A stretch of 64,000 bases of DNA. It comes from FLUQ01 sp031550605 (GTDB taxonomy: Bacteria > Desulfobacterota > Desulfovibrionia > Desulfovibrionales > Desulfovibrionaceae). A program made the translations under genes and the position numbers. Of this stretch, positions 1-8,599 are shown piece after piece. The stretch lies in NCBI GenBank assembly GCA_031550605.1, contig JAVBOK010000043.1, forward strand, positions 62,001 through 126,000, given 5' to 3'. The first letter of the stretch is position 1. Each line of letters starts with the position of its first letter. The notes below the pieces were generated by a model. The model was given only the letters and a program-made list of their open reading frames with translations. It was not told the origin of the DNA and searched no databases.

Positions 1-104
1 ACCAGGTGATTCGGCATACCCCTCCGCAGGACGAGTACGGAAATCCGAGTCTTCCCGCCGCCGGCGCATCCGGGGAACCGGACCCGCCGGAACCGGCGCG
101 AAGT

Positions 105-776
105 CTATTCCAGAGCCTGCAGCAGCGCGTCTTTAACGGACTTGATGTCCCCTTCGCCGTTCAGCTCAATGTAACGGGTCCGCCCCTTGGCGGCCAGATC
201 CTTGTAAAAATACGCCGCGGCCAGGGTCCCGCTCCGCGTGTCGTAGTAAATTTCGTGACGCTTGTTGATGGCCGCTTCATCCTGATCGTCAGCGCGGCTG
301 GCCAAAGTCCCTCCGCAGACCCGGCAAAGGCCGCCCTTGGGCGCGATGGCGGGAATGAACACGTTGTTGGGGTGGTTGTTGTCGTTGGCGCACAGGCGGC
401 GCCCCATGATACGGTCTTTGGCGATCACGCGGGGCAGTTGGATTTCCACCACGGCATCCAGCTTCATGCCGGCGGATTGCAACGCTTCCCACAATTTCTG
501 CGCCTGGACCATGTTGCGGGGAAAGCCGTCCAGCAGCCAGCCGCCCTTGCCCTTTTCACGCAGGGTTTCCAGCACCATGGGGATCGTGATGTCGTCCGGC
601 ACCAGATCACCTCTGTCCATATAGGCTTTGGCCCTTTTGCCCAGTTCCGTGCCGCCGCCGATATGTTCACGGAAAATACCGCCGGATTCGATATGAGCCA
701 GATGGTATTTCTCTTTCAGCAGAGAACCCTGCGTGCCTTTGCCGCTGCCGTTGGGGCCGAAAAGCAGAATGTTCAT
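105..776 (-). CDS. adk: Adenylate kinase with metal-binding LID domain
   Basis: Catalyses ATP + AMP = 2 ADP in the cytoplasm. The 223-residue protein has the P-loop GPNGSGKGTQ at residues 7-16 and the DGFPR motif at 83-87. The LID region carries Cys129-x5-His135-x15-Cys151-x2-Cys154, the metal-chelating pattern reported for Desulfovibrio gigas adenylate kinase, in place of the four-Cys LID of Gram-positive enzymes. The start is the ATG at 776 because GGGAGA lies just upstream; an in-frame extension to 890 would run into tilS. It lies downstream of tilS on the same strand, 82 bases after the tilS stop. Confidence 0.97.
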   Translation of the reverse strand: MNILLFGPNGSGKGTQGSLLKEKYHLAHIESGGIFREHIGGGTELGKRAKAYMDRGDLVPDDITIPMVLETLREKGKGGWLLDGFPRNMVQAQKLWEALQSAGMKLDAVVEIQLPRVIAKDRIMGRRLCANDNNHPNNVFIPAIAPKGGLCRVCGGTLASRADDQDEAAINKRHEIYYDTRSGTLAAAYFYKDLAAKGRTRYIELNGEGDIKSVKDALLQALE

Positions 777-858
777 GCCGTCTCCCGAAATAAGATATTC
801 GCGCGCGGGGCGTTCCCGGTCCGTGCTGCGCGCATAGTGCAGGCAGAAAGACATCGTG

Positions 859-1890
859 TCAATCGGGGTCCGCTGAAAATACGATGCCACCGTTGCGGAT
901 GCAGGCCGTCTTGCGGCCGGAGAACTGAACGGTTTTGCCGCCTTCGCCCTTTTTCCAGGCCCTGTCGAGAGCCATCAGCGCGGATCCGAGAATCTGGCCG
1001 GGTCCCAGTCTTTCCAGCGCGGCCTTGTACGCACGCAGCCGCAAAGCCCTGGGCGCGCCGGTCAGCGTTTCGCGATGAAAAAAAATAGTCCCGGCATCAC
1101 CGGCCATCGTAAAAATCTCCGACGACGCGGCAAAAAAAGCCGCGTCGTCTCGCGCCACGCGCCAACGCAAAGCCACGGTGTCCAGAAAAGCGGGATTCTC
1201 CTCCAGCAGCAGGGGCAGCATACGGCCGCGCATCCGGTTGCGCAAAAAGGCCTGATCCCGGTTCAGGGGATCGTCGGTCCAGTCGCGCCCGAGCGTGCGC
1301 AGGAAATCCTCGATGGCTGCGCGCGGCGTCAGCAGCAGAGGCCGGATGACGCGCCGGTCATGGTCAATCCCGCGCATGCCGGCCAATGACGGCCAGCCGG
1401 CCCCCCGCAACAGCCGCATCAGCGAATCTTCGGCCAGATCGTTCAACTGATGGCCGAAAGCGATCCAGTCATACCCGCCATCCGCGCGAACCGTTTCCAG
1501 AAATGCCAGCCGCGCCTCGCGCCCCGCCTCCTCCAGACCGCACGCCCGCTCCGCCGCCAGAGCCCCCACATCCGCACGCCGGGAATAAAACCTGACCCCG
1601 AGAGACGCGCACAACCCGGCGGCGGCACTGGCTTCCGCGCCGGATTCGGGCCGCAGGCCGTGGTCCAGCATGGCAGCGCCCAAGGTCAGGCCCAGCCTGG
1701 CCGAAAGCGCGCGCAACGCCAGAAGCAGCGCCAGAGAGTCCGCTCCGCCGGAAAAAGCGACCAGCACCGAAATTCCGCGCAGGCCGCACTCCAGTTCGTC
1801 ACGGCAAAACCGCTCCATGGCGAGGCAGAACTTGGCCGCTTGCGGCGGCAGGCTTTGCAGGGAAAAAGAAGAAGCGGTCGCTGCATTCAT
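859..1890 (-). CDS. tilS: tRNA(Ile)-lysidine synthase
   Basis: Converts C34 of the CAU-anticodon tRNA-Ile to lysidine, using ATP and lysine, so that AUA is read as isoleucine. The PP-loop SGGADS is at residues 47-52, followed by a GLRPESGAEA segment and RLLRGAGWPSLAGM, both typical of the TilS N-terminal domain. At 343 residues it is shorter than the E. coli enzyme and appears to have a reduced C-terminal part, as in many deltaproteobacteria. It precedes adk in the same transcription direction. The start at 1890 has only weak ribosome-binding sequence upstream. Confidence 0.95.
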   Translation of the reverse strand: MNAATASSFSLQSLPPQAAKFCLAMERFCRDELECGLRGISVLVAFSGGADSLALLLALRALSARLGLTLGAAMLDHGLRPESGAEASAAAGLCASLGVRFYSRRADVGALAAERACGLEEAGREARLAFLETVRADGGYDWIAFGHQLNDLAEDSLMRLLRGAGWPSLAGMRGIDHDRRVIRPLLLTPRAAIEDFLRTLGRDWTDDPLNRDQAFLRNRMRGRMLPLLLEENPAFLDTVALRWRVARDDAAFFAASSEIFTMAGDAGTIFFHRETLTGAPRALRLRAYKAALERLGPGQILGSALMALDRAWKKGEGGKTVQFSGRKTACIRNGGIVFSADPD

Positions 1891-2312
1891 GGTTGTTCAT
1901 TTTTAGAAAGATTCTAGAAAAAATCTAGATTCAAGTCCCAAGCCTTCTTGGGGCTGCCGCCCCGAACTCCGCCCGGGGGGCAGGGGAATCACTCCCCAAC
2001 CGGAGGATCGGGGGACACAGTCCCCCAAGGTACCTGGGGCTGAGCCGAAAAACAAAAGCCCCGTACCGGGGAGCAGGAGCAACATACCCCTGCCGGAGCG
2101 CAAGGCAAAGCCGCGCGCGGAAGCTGTTGACAACGTCTTCTGTGGCAACGGGGTGCCCCGCAGACGCAGGCGGCATTCATTGCCGCCGGTACGCGCCGGA
2201 GCGGGCGTGTCTTGACAAATCCGGCTGTGCGGGGTTTGTCCTCAATCTGAGCGTGAAGCGAAACATCGCGCTGAACTCCGGATTCCGCAAAACCTGCCGT
2301 GGCGCCGGCTTT
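1891..2312. other. 422-base noncoding gap rich in short G/C hairpins
   Basis: No convincing gene lies between the tilS start and the hemA stop. Bases 1950-2060 hold a chain of short palindromes: GGGGC-TGCC-GCCCC at 1950-1963, GGGGA-atcac-TCCCC at 1983-1997, GGGGGAC-aca-GTCCCCC at 2010-2026 and an AGGTACCT core flanked by CCCC/GGGG just after. The rest (about 2110-2312) shows no feature I can support. The hairpins could stop hemA transcripts, since hemA reads toward them, but they lack clear T-tracts. Confidence 0.6.
1950..2040. repeat. Cluster of REP-like G/C palindromes
   Basis: Three to four perfect short palindromes with all-G/all-C arms lie within 90 bases. The unit CCGGAGGATC next to GGGGGAC...GTCCCCC recurs at 55735-55761 with a longer 9-bp stem, so this looks like a dispersed intergenic repeat family and not two chance hairpins. 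Its function is unknown; mRNA 3' end stabilisation or termination are the usual explanations. Confidence 0.6.
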
Positions 2313-3644
2313 CTATTCCTGGCCGCCGTTTCCCCGGCCGCCGCGCCGGCCCGCGTGCGCGCCGGCCGGCACGGCGTCGTCGTTAAGATTGAACAGGCGG
2401 CGGGCCAGGTCAAGGCTGCGCATGCCCGCGTCCTCTTCGTCAAAACGACGTTTCAGATACGTGATGGGATCGTGGTGCAACTTTTTGATCACCGCGGCCA
2501 GCATCTGGCACAGGGCCGCCTCGGTATCCGCGTCCACCGGGCCGATGCGGCGCAGGGTTTTATCCAGCTCTTCCCGGGCGATGCTTTCCGAGCGTCGCAT
2601 CAGGTCGGCAATGGTGGCGTGCAGGCCCAGCGAACGCATCCAGGCGCAGAAACGCTCCGTTTCCTCACGCACGATGGCGGCCGCCCTGACCGCCTCATCC
2701 CGACGGGCGGCCCGGCCGGCTTCCGCCACTTCCGCCAGATCGTCGATATTGTACAGATAGACGTTATCCAGCGTATTCACCGTGTGTTCCACGTCGCGCG
2801 GCACCGCGATATCAATAAGGAACACCGGCCGGTGGCGGCGTCTGCGCATCACGACGCGCATGGTTTCACATCGGATGACCGGTTCCGTGGCGCCGGTGGA
2901 GGTGATGACGATATCCGCTTCCGCCAGATGATCCTCAAGATGCGCGAACGGCAGGGCCCGCCCGCCGAAGCGTGAGGCCAGGGCCACCGCCCGTTCGTGC
3001 GTGCGGTTGGTCACCGCGATGCGCGCGCCCTGCCCTTCCGCCAGGTGGACAGCGGCCAGTTCGGCCATTTCCCCCGCGCCGACCACAAGGGCCGTGCGGT
3101 TCCGCAACTCGCCGAAAATGCGTTTGGCCAGGGAAACGGCGGCATAACTGACGGATACCGCGCTGGAAGACACCGCGGTTTCGGAACGCACCCGTTTGGC
3201 CGTCATGAAGGCTTTGTGCAGCAGGCGATTCAGGATCACTTTCGCGGTCTTTTCCGCAACGGCCCGGCGATAGGCGTCCTTCAACTGGCCCAGGATCTGC
3301 GGTTCCCCCAGCACCAGGGAATCGAGCCCCGCCGCCACGCTGAACAGATGCTCTACAGCCGCCGCGTCCGCGTGCCGGTACAGATGGGGCAACAAAGCGT
3401 CCGCCGGTTTGCCGCAACGGGCTGCCCACAGGAAAAGGGCTTTTCGCCACACCTCCTCCCCTCTGCCCACCAGAAGGATTTCCACCCGGTTGCAGGTGGA
3501 CAGGACCAGGGATTCACTGATGTCGCCGTCCGGAACAATGCTCCATCCATCCGCGCAGGCCGCGTCGGGCAACGCGAAGCATTCGCGCACGGCGACGTCG
3601 GCGGAACGGTGGTTAAGGCCGATAAGGTGGATGCTTCTGTCCAT
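2313..3644 (-). CDS. hemA: Glutamyl-tRNA reductase
   Basis: Reduces glutamyl-tRNA to glutamate-1-semialdehyde with NADPH, the first step of tetrapyrrole synthesis by the C5 route. The N-terminal catalytic domain has the active-site cysteine in STCNRVE (Cys51) and the LGEPQILGQ motif; VVGAGEMAELA begins the NADPH-binding domain, and a helical dimerisation domain follows. Length is 443 residues, with a low-complexity Gly/Arg-rich tail. It starts 13 bases after the ccsA stop, so hemA is the last gene of sirC-ccsA-hemA. This grouping supplies precorrin-2 and siroheme as well as heme precursors. Confidence 0.97.
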   Translation of the reverse strand: MDRSIHLIGLNHRSADVAVRECFALPDAACADGWSIVPDGDISESLVLSTCNRVEILLVGRGEEVWRKALFLWAARCGKPADALLPHLYRHADAAAVEHLFSVAAGLDSLVLGEPQILGQLKDAYRRAVAEKTAKVILNRLLHKAFMTAKRVRSETAVSSSAVSVSYAAVSLAKRIFGELRNRTALVVGAGEMAELAAVHLAEGQGARIAVTNRTHERAVALASRFGGRALPFAHLEDHLAEADIVITSTGATEPVIRCETMRVVMRRRRHRPVFLIDIAVPRDVEHTVNTLDNVYLYNIDDLAEVAEAGRAARRDEAVRAAAIVREETERFCAWMRSLGLHATIADLMRRSESIAREELDKTLRRIGPVDADTEAALCQMLAAVIKKLHHDPITYLKRRFDEEDAGMRSLDLARRLFNLNDDAVPAGAHAGRRGGRGNGGQE

Positions 3645-3657
3645 GAAGAGTACGGCC

Positions 3658-4488
3658 TCAGCGCATGACGGCGGACTGGAAAAGGTTGTGGTGGCTGTCC
3701 ATAAGCAGATTGACGCCCAACAGCGAAGCCACGGTCACTGCGAACAGACAGATCAGCATGACGGCCATGCGCCTGCCCTGCCAATCAAGCGCCACCCGCT
3801 GATGGAAAATCAGCGCGAAAAACAGCCAGATCAGCAGAGATACCACTTCTTTGGGATCCCAGGACAGTATTCTGCCCCAGGCGGTTCTGGCCCAGATGAA
3901 TCCGGCCAGCAGTCCCACCGTGTACAGGGGAAAACCGGCCACCACCACCCAGTGATTGATCCGGTCAACCGTGGACAGGGCCGGGGTATCGACATCCGCG
4001 TCGGAAAACCCGGATTTTCTTTTCAATTTGCGGTGCAGATTCAAAAAGAAAACCGAAGAGCCGAAACCCAGCGTGATCAGGGCCAGGTACAAGGACAAAA
4101 CCCCCAGGTGCAACAAAAAAAAGGCCCGGGTCAGCACCTCGGGGATCGCGCCCTGCACATTCTCCGCCCTTGCGGCGGCGCAGTAAAGAATGAGGGCCAG
4201 AGGGGCCGCGGTCAGTCCCAGCAGTGAAAAACGCAGCCGCCACCAGGCCACACAGTACACCATGACAACGCTCCAGGCCATCAGTTGCAGCAACGCGCCC
4301 CTGGAAAGCCCGTCCAAAGGCGTTGTGGCCAGCAGCAAAAACATTGTCAGCGTATGCGCGGTAAAACCGCCTGCCGTGCACCAGGCTGCCGGAGCGCGCA
4401 GGCCGCGCCGGCCGGGAAGCAGCCCCAGAACTCCGCCAAGGCTTCCCAGGGCGTAGCAGATGATGATGAGCGTATCAGCAAAGCCCAT
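3658..4488 (-). CDS. Cytochrome c assembly (CcsA/HemX-type) membrane protein
   Basis: A 276-residue protein with about eight hydrophobic segments and the heme-handling motif WARTAWGRILSWDPKE (WDPKE at 210-214) of the CcsA/CcmC superfamily. Two roles are known for relatives: heme delivery in cytochrome c maturation (CcsA/ResC), and HemX, which modulates HemA amount in Bacillus. Its position between sirC and hemA favours a HemX-like role, but the sequence alone does not decide. The ATG at 4488 is chosen over an upstream TTG at 4503 because AAGGA sits 8 bases before the ATG. The gene overlaps the 3' end of sirC by 14 bases. Confidence 0.88.
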   Translation of the reverse strand: MGFADTLIIICYALGSLGGVLGLLPGRRGLRAPAAWCTAGGFTAHTLTMFLLLATTPLDGLSRGALLQLMAWSVVMVYCVAWWRLRFSLLGLTAAPLALILYCAAARAENVQGAIPEVLTRAFFLLHLGVLSLYLALITLGFGSSVFFLNLHRKLKRKSGFSDADVDTPALSTVDRINHWVVVAGFPLYTVGLLAGFIWARTAWGRILSWDPKEVVSLLIWLFFALIFHQRVALDWQGRRMAVMLICLFAVTVASLLGVNLLMDSHHNLFQSAVMR

Positions 4489-5140
4489 ACAGCAATCCTT
4501 CAATATATCCGTGCAGCGTCACGGGCAAGACCCCGCGCAGCGCGTTCCGGGCGGCATTCGCGTCGTGCGCCGCCAGAGCGTCCGCCAGTTCCGACGCGAC
4601 CAGGGACCGGAACAGTTCGCCGTTTTCCGGCGTCTCTCCCCCGGCCAGCACCAGGGGCCGCAGGCGGCCCATCAGCGTGGCCAGGGCCGCATGGCGCGGC
4701 AGTACGGAGCTTTCGATTTCCAGACGGATGCGCCGGGCCAGGGCCGGGCTGAGCCCGGCGGTGGACACGGCCACCCGGATATCCCCCGCCACTGCCAGGG
4801 CGGGCACATGAAACGCGCAGGCCGGCGGATCGTCCGCCACATTGCAGAGAACCCCCGCCGCCTTGCACAGAAGGGCGACGCGGGCGTTTTCCGCCTTGTC
4901 GGAAGTAGCGGCAAAGGCCAGAACCCGGCCGGCGACATCATCCGCCGCCGCCGCCCGGCGAGCAAGACGGACACGCGCTTCGTCGGAAAAAAGATCTCCC
5001 GACGCGCCGGGGTCCAGCACGAGAATTTCCGAAACCCCTGTGTCCAGCAGGCCCGCGATTTTCCGCCGGCCAACGGAACCCGCGCCGGCAACCAGCACCC
5101 TGCCGCCCGTCAGATCAAGAAAAATGGGATACAACGCCAT
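4475..5140 (-). CDS. sirC: Precorrin-2 dehydrogenase (siroheme synthase N-terminal type)
   Basis: Oxidises precorrin-2 to sirohydrochlorin with NAD+, leading to siroheme, the cofactor of dissimilatory sulfite reductase, and in sulfate reducers also to heme by the siroheme-dependent route. The 221-residue protein has the Rossmann motif GAGSVGRRK at 19-27 and the CysG N-terminal fold; there is no C-terminal methyltransferase domain, so it is the dehydrogenase (possibly also chelatase) part alone. The ATG at 5140 begins MALYPIFL, the usual start of this family. No clear Shine-Dalgarno precedes it, and TATAGT lies close upstream, so a very short leader is possible. Confidence 0.92.
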   Translation of the reverse strand: MALYPIFLDLTGGRVLVAGAGSVGRRKIAGLLDTGVSEILVLDPGASGDLFSDEARVRLARRAAAADDVAGRVLAFAATSDKAENARVALLCKAAGVLCNVADDPPACAFHVPALAVAGDIRVAVSTAGLSPALARRIRLEIESSVLPRHAALATLMGRLRPLVLAGGETPENGELFRSLVASELADALAAHDANAARNALRGVLPVTLHGYIEGLLYGLC

Positions 5141-5206
5141 GTGCGTAACTATATACCACAAGAACCGCCGGGGAAAGCGCGTTTTTCCGGACGGCGTTCA
5201 AACGCA

Positions 5207-5240
5207 AAGAGCCCGCCCCCGGCAAAGAGGGCGGGCTGTC
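5207..5240 (-). terminator. Rho-independent terminator of rpsT
   Basis: AGCCCGCC and GGCGGGCT arms form a strong hairpin at 5210-5237, 22 bases after the rpsT stop on the minus strand, followed by CTTTGCGTTTG. Confidence 0.8.
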
Positions 5241-5258
5241 TTGTCGCGACCGGAAAGT

Positions 5259-5519
5259 CTATTCCACGGAGTTGACCGCGCGGGCCAGACGGGACACTTT
5301 TCGCGCGGCGTTTTTCCAGTGCACCGCGTTGCCGGCGTACTTGTCCAGCACGGAGTTGGCGGTGGCCAGCGCGGCGGTGGCGGCAACCTTGTCGTTGCTC
5401 TGGACCGCAAGGCGTACGGCCTTGACCACGTTCTTGATGCGGGTGCGGGCGGCGCGGTTACGGGCGGCCCGTTTCAGACTCTGCTTGTGGCGCTTGATAG
5501 CGGATGCATGATTAGCCAA
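5259..5519 (-). CDS. rpsT: 30S ribosomal protein S20
   Basis: An 86-residue, Lys/Arg/Ala-rich helical protein (ANHASAIKRHKQSLKRA at the N-terminus) that binds 16S rRNA in the small subunit. Translation must start at the TTG at 5519: it is preceded by GGAGG with 6 bases of spacing and gives the exact S20 N-terminus, whereas upstream codons read into unrelated sequence. E. coli rpsT also starts at UUG, which matters there for S20 autoregulation. The gene is monocistronic, with its own promoter and terminator, downstream of glyS on the same strand. Confidence 0.97.
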   Translation of the reverse strand: MANHASAIKRHKQSLKRAARNRAARTRIKNVVKAVRLAVQSNDKVAATAALATANSVLDKYAGNAVHWKNAARKVSRLARAVNSVE

Positions 5520-5561
5520 GGGAATCCTCCGGATGCCTGCTATGTGCAATGTAAAAATGGC

Positions 5562-5590
5562 TATGTAGCCGCCCGTCCTCTTCCTGTCAA
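5562..5590 (-). promoter_or_regulatory. Candidate sigma-70 promoter of rpsT
   Basis: Read on the minus strand, a perfect TTGACA (5585-5590) is followed after 17 bases by TACATA (5562-5567). Transcription would start near 5555, giving a leader of about 35 bases that contains the GGAGG before the TTG start. The -35 is ideal; the -10 is weak. Confidence 0.55.
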
Positions 5591-5635
5591 GCCGCCAGAG
5601 CAATTTCGCTCCAGCGGAAAACGCTCTGCCGCGGA

Positions 5636-7720
5636 TTACATCTGCAGAGCGGTAAAATCGGCCAGTTTGCCGAAACGGCTTTCCAGCGCTTTCAGCAGGC
5701 CCAGCCGGTTGCGGCGCAGAACCGCGTTGTCCGCCATGACCATGACCGCGTCAAAAAAGGCGTCCACGGTCGGGCGCAACTCGGCCAGCAAGGCCAGAAG
5801 CTCCGCATACCCGTCCGCGTTCCACAGCGCGTCAAACCGCGGCGCGACGTTTTCCAGCGCGGCGGCCAGGGCCTTTTCCGCGTCTTCCTCAAACAGGGAC
5901 GCCTCGTAATCCGGGGCCAGAGGGCCTTTGCTCTGCTCTTCCTTGCGCACGATATTGGCCACCCGCTTGAAGGTCATCACCGCCGGAGCGAAGGCGTCCG
6001 TGGCGCTGAACGCAACCAGGGCTTCAAGCCGGGCGCCGGCCCGGCGCGCGTCGGGAGTGGAAGGACCCAGGGCCGCTTCCACCAGCAGCGTGGCCGCGCC
6101 CTGTCCCATGAACAGATTTTTCAGGCGCAGGGTGAAAAATTCCATCAGCTTGTCCAGCGCCTCGTCCGCCCCGAGCTTCCAGTTCCGCTCGCCGTACAGT
6201 TCTCTGGCCTTGCGGAACAGTCCGCGCAGGTCCAGATCCAGCTTGTGCTCCAGGACAATCCGGGCGATACCCAGAGCGCAGCGGCGCAACGCGTAAGGGT
6301 CCACCGCCCCGGTCGGAATCATGCCCAGACCGAAGCAGCCGGCCAGGGTGTCGGCTTTGTCCGCCAGCGACAAAAGCGCCCCGCCGACGCTCGCGGGCAC
6401 GGGCGAATCCGGCCCGGCGGGCAGGTACTGTTCGCGCAGTGCCCGGCACACGGCCGGCTTTTCACCTCGTTTTTCAGCGTAAATGCCGCCCATGATCCCC
6501 TGCAGCGTATCGAATTCTCCCACCATGCCGGACACCAGATCCGCCTTGGACAGACGGCCCGCCCTGGCCGCGTCGTCCGCGTCCATGGCTCCGGTGGCTT
6601 CCGCCAGGCCGCGGCAAAGATGCTCCAGACGGCGGGTCTTGTCACCCATGCTGCCCAGCGGAGCCAGAAAAATGACTGAATCCAGCGAGGAAAGCCACGC
6701 GTCAACATTTTCCGCCAGATCCGTTTTCCAGAAAAAGCGGGCGTCTTCCAGCCGGGCGCGCAGTACCCGCTCCCAGCCTTTGCGCACCAAAGCTTCGTCC
6801 GGCGGGGTAATGTTGAGCACGGTCAGAAAATGCGGCAAAAGTTTGCCGTCCGGCCCTTCCACGCCAAAGCTCTTCTGGTGGCTTTCCATGCTGGTCAGCA
6901 GCACTTCACGGGGAATTTCCAGAAAGGACGGGTCAAAACCGCCAAGCAGCGGCACAGGGTGTTCGGTCAGGCCCGACACTTCACGCAGCAGGCTCTCTTT
7001 CCACAGAACCTTCCCGCCGGAGGCTCCGGCAAGGGCATTGCCGCCCGCGATCACCGTCTTTTCCCGGACGGCGCTGTCGACCGTGATGCCGCAACGATCC
7101 CTGATCACGACGGGATAGTCCTGCGCATGGCCGACCGTGAAGGGACCGGGACCGTGGATTCTGTGCCCCTGCGTCATGTTGCCGGACTGTATGCGCCCCA
7201 CGCCGAAGGGAACCACCGCGCCGTCAAGCAGGGCCAGAATCCAGCGCAGGGGCCGGGCGTACGTGAACGGATCCGCTCCCCAGTGCATGCGTTTGGGAAA
7301 AGGAAGGGCCTGGATGATTTCCGGACAGATCCGGGCAAGAATCGCGGCGGCGCTTTCCCCGCCGGTCTTTTTGCGCGCGGCCAGATATTCGCCTTTGTCG
7401 GTCTTTTCCGTAAACAGATCGGAAACAGCAACCCCCTGGGTTCTGGCGAAACCTTCAGCGGCTTTGGTGAGATTGCCCTGGCTGTCGTAAGCCACCTTGA
7501 CCGGCGGCCCCATGACCAGTTCCTCGCGCCGGGCCGATGCCGGGGCCAGATCCGCCTGCAACACGGCCCTGCGCGGCGTCGTCATGACGCTTGCCCCGCC
7601 GTGCTCCACCCCATCCTTGTCCAGGGCCGCGGAAAAACGCTCTGCCAGTTCGGCTTCCAGGTCGGGCAGAAAACGGGCCGGCAGTTCCTCTGTGCCTATT
7701 TCAAGAACGAATCGCAACAT
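5636..7720 (-). CDS. glyS: Glycyl-tRNA synthetase beta subunit
   Basis: The large subunit of the alpha2-beta2 bacterial glycyl-tRNA synthetase, involved in tRNA recognition. The 694-residue protein begins LRFVLEIGTEELPARFLP, the conserved start of GlyS, and contains a central HD-like region and a C-terminal DALR anticodon-binding domain. It starts 9 bases after the glyQ stop, so both subunits are co-translated. It is the last gene of the mfd-ppiC-surA-rodZ-recO-glyQ-glyS series. Confidence 0.98.
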   Translation of the reverse strand: MLRFVLEIGTEELPARFLPDLEAELAERFSAALDKDGVEHGGASVMTTPRRAVLQADLAPASARREELVMGPPVKVAYDSQGNLTKAAEGFARTQGVAVSDLFTEKTDKGEYLAARKKTGGESAAAILARICPEIIQALPFPKRMHWGADPFTYARPLRWILALLDGAVVPFGVGRIQSGNMTQGHRIHGPGPFTVGHAQDYPVVIRDRCGITVDSAVREKTVIAGGNALAGASGGKVLWKESLLREVSGLTEHPVPLLGGFDPSFLEIPREVLLTSMESHQKSFGVEGPDGKLLPHFLTVLNITPPDEALVRKGWERVLRARLEDARFFWKTDLAENVDAWLSSLDSVIFLAPLGSMGDKTRRLEHLCRGLAEATGAMDADDAARAGRLSKADLVSGMVGEFDTLQGIMGGIYAEKRGEKPAVCRALREQYLPAGPDSPVPASVGGALLSLADKADTLAGCFGLGMIPTGAVDPYALRRCALGIARIVLEHKLDLDLRGLFRKARELYGERNWKLGADEALDKLMEFFTLRLKNLFMGQGAATLLVEAALGPSTPDARRAGARLEALVAFSATDAFAPAVMTFKRVANIVRKEEQSKGPLAPDYEASLFEEDAEKALAAALENVAPRFDALWNADGYAELLALLAELRPTVDAFFDAVMVMADNAVLRRNRLGLLKALESRFGKLADFTALQM

Positions 7721-7729
7721 GCTGTATTC

Positions 7730-8599
7730 CTAGTTTTTTATCAAAGGGTATCCCATTTCTTCCCGTTGCGCCGCGTACAACCGGGCCACACCGGAAGCCA
7801 GGGCCCGCACCCGGCCAATGTATCCGGTGCGTTCGGTGATGGAAATGGCGCCCCGCGCATCCAGCAAATTGAAGGTATGCGAGCATTTCATGGTATAGTC
7901 ATAGGCAGGCATCAAAAGCCCCAGTTCCGTCAGTCGCCTGGATTCCTTTTCAAATTCACGGAAATGGTCCAGCAGCATGGCAGAATCGCTTTCTTCAAAA
8001 TTGAAGCGCGACTGCTCCACTTCGTTGCGGTGGTACAATTCGCCGTAAGTCACGTTTTCATTCCAGTCGAGATCGTACACCGATTCCTTGCCTTGCAGGT
8101 ACATGCACAACCGCTCAAGGCCGTAGGTGATTTCCGCGCTGACCATCGGCAGTTCGATGCCGCCCACCTGCTGAAAATAGGTGAACTGGGTCACTTCCAT
8201 GCCGTTCAGCCACACTTCCCAACCCAGGCCCCAGGCGCCCAGGGTGGGGGATTCCCAGTCATCCTCCACAAAGCGCACGTCGTGTTTGGCCGGGTCAACG
8301 CCAAGAGCGCGCAGACTGTCCAGATACTGTTCCAGAATGTCGTCCGGGGACGGTTTGATGATGACCTGGAATTGGAAATAATGTTGCAGGCGGTTGGGAT
8401 TTTCGCCGTACCGTCCGTCGGTGGGCCGACGCGAAGGTTCCACATACGCCACTTTCCAGGGTTCCGGCCCGATGGCCCGCAAAAAGGTCGCGGGATTGAA
8501 GGTGCCCGCGCCGCATTCCACGTCGTAGGGCTGCTCGATCACGCAGCCGCGCTTCGCCCAGAAATCCTGCAGGGTCAGAATCATGTTTTGAAAATACAT
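7730..8599 (-). CDS. glyQ: Glycyl-tRNA synthetase alpha subunit
   Basis: The catalytic class II subunit of glycyl-tRNA synthetase, which activates glycine. The 289-residue protein starts MYFQNMILTLQDFWAKRGC and contains CGAGTFNPATFLRAIGPEPW and YVEPSRRPTDGRYGENPNR (motif 2 region). The ATG at 8599 has GGGAG upstream; an in-frame extension to 8719 adds residues absent from the family. It is followed by glyS after 9 bases. Confidence 0.98.
   Translation of the reverse strand: MYFQNMILTLQDFWAKRGCVIEQPYDVECGAGTFNPATFLRAIGPEPWKVAYVEPSRRPTDGRYGENPNRLQHYFQFQVIIKPSPDDILEQYLDSLRALGVDPAKHDVRFVEDDWESPTLGAWGLGWEVWLNGMEVTQFTYFQQVGGIELPMVSAEITYGLERLCMYLQGKESVYDLDWNENVTYGELYHRNEVEQSRFNFEESDSAMLLDHFREFEKESRRLTELGLLMPAYDYTMKCSHTFNLLDARGAISITERTGYIGRVRALASGVARLYAAQREEMGYPLIKN

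Noticed and set aside
1..104. Possible gene or terminator downstream of adk
   Set aside because: Only G/C-rich sequence with weak inverted repeats and no T-tract; no gene supported.
6..1088. Long plus-strand frame opposite adk/tilS
   Set aside because: Antisense shadow of high-GC codon usage; no domain, no ribosome-binding site, and adk and tilS are certain on the other strand.
1903..2180. Short minus-strand frames in the tilS-hemA gap
   Set aside because: They read through the palindromic repeats, overlap one another in several frames, and have no ribosome-binding site.
4489..4503. TTG start for the CcsA-type gene at 4503
   Set aside because: AAGGA lies downstream of it and in front of the ATG at 4488.
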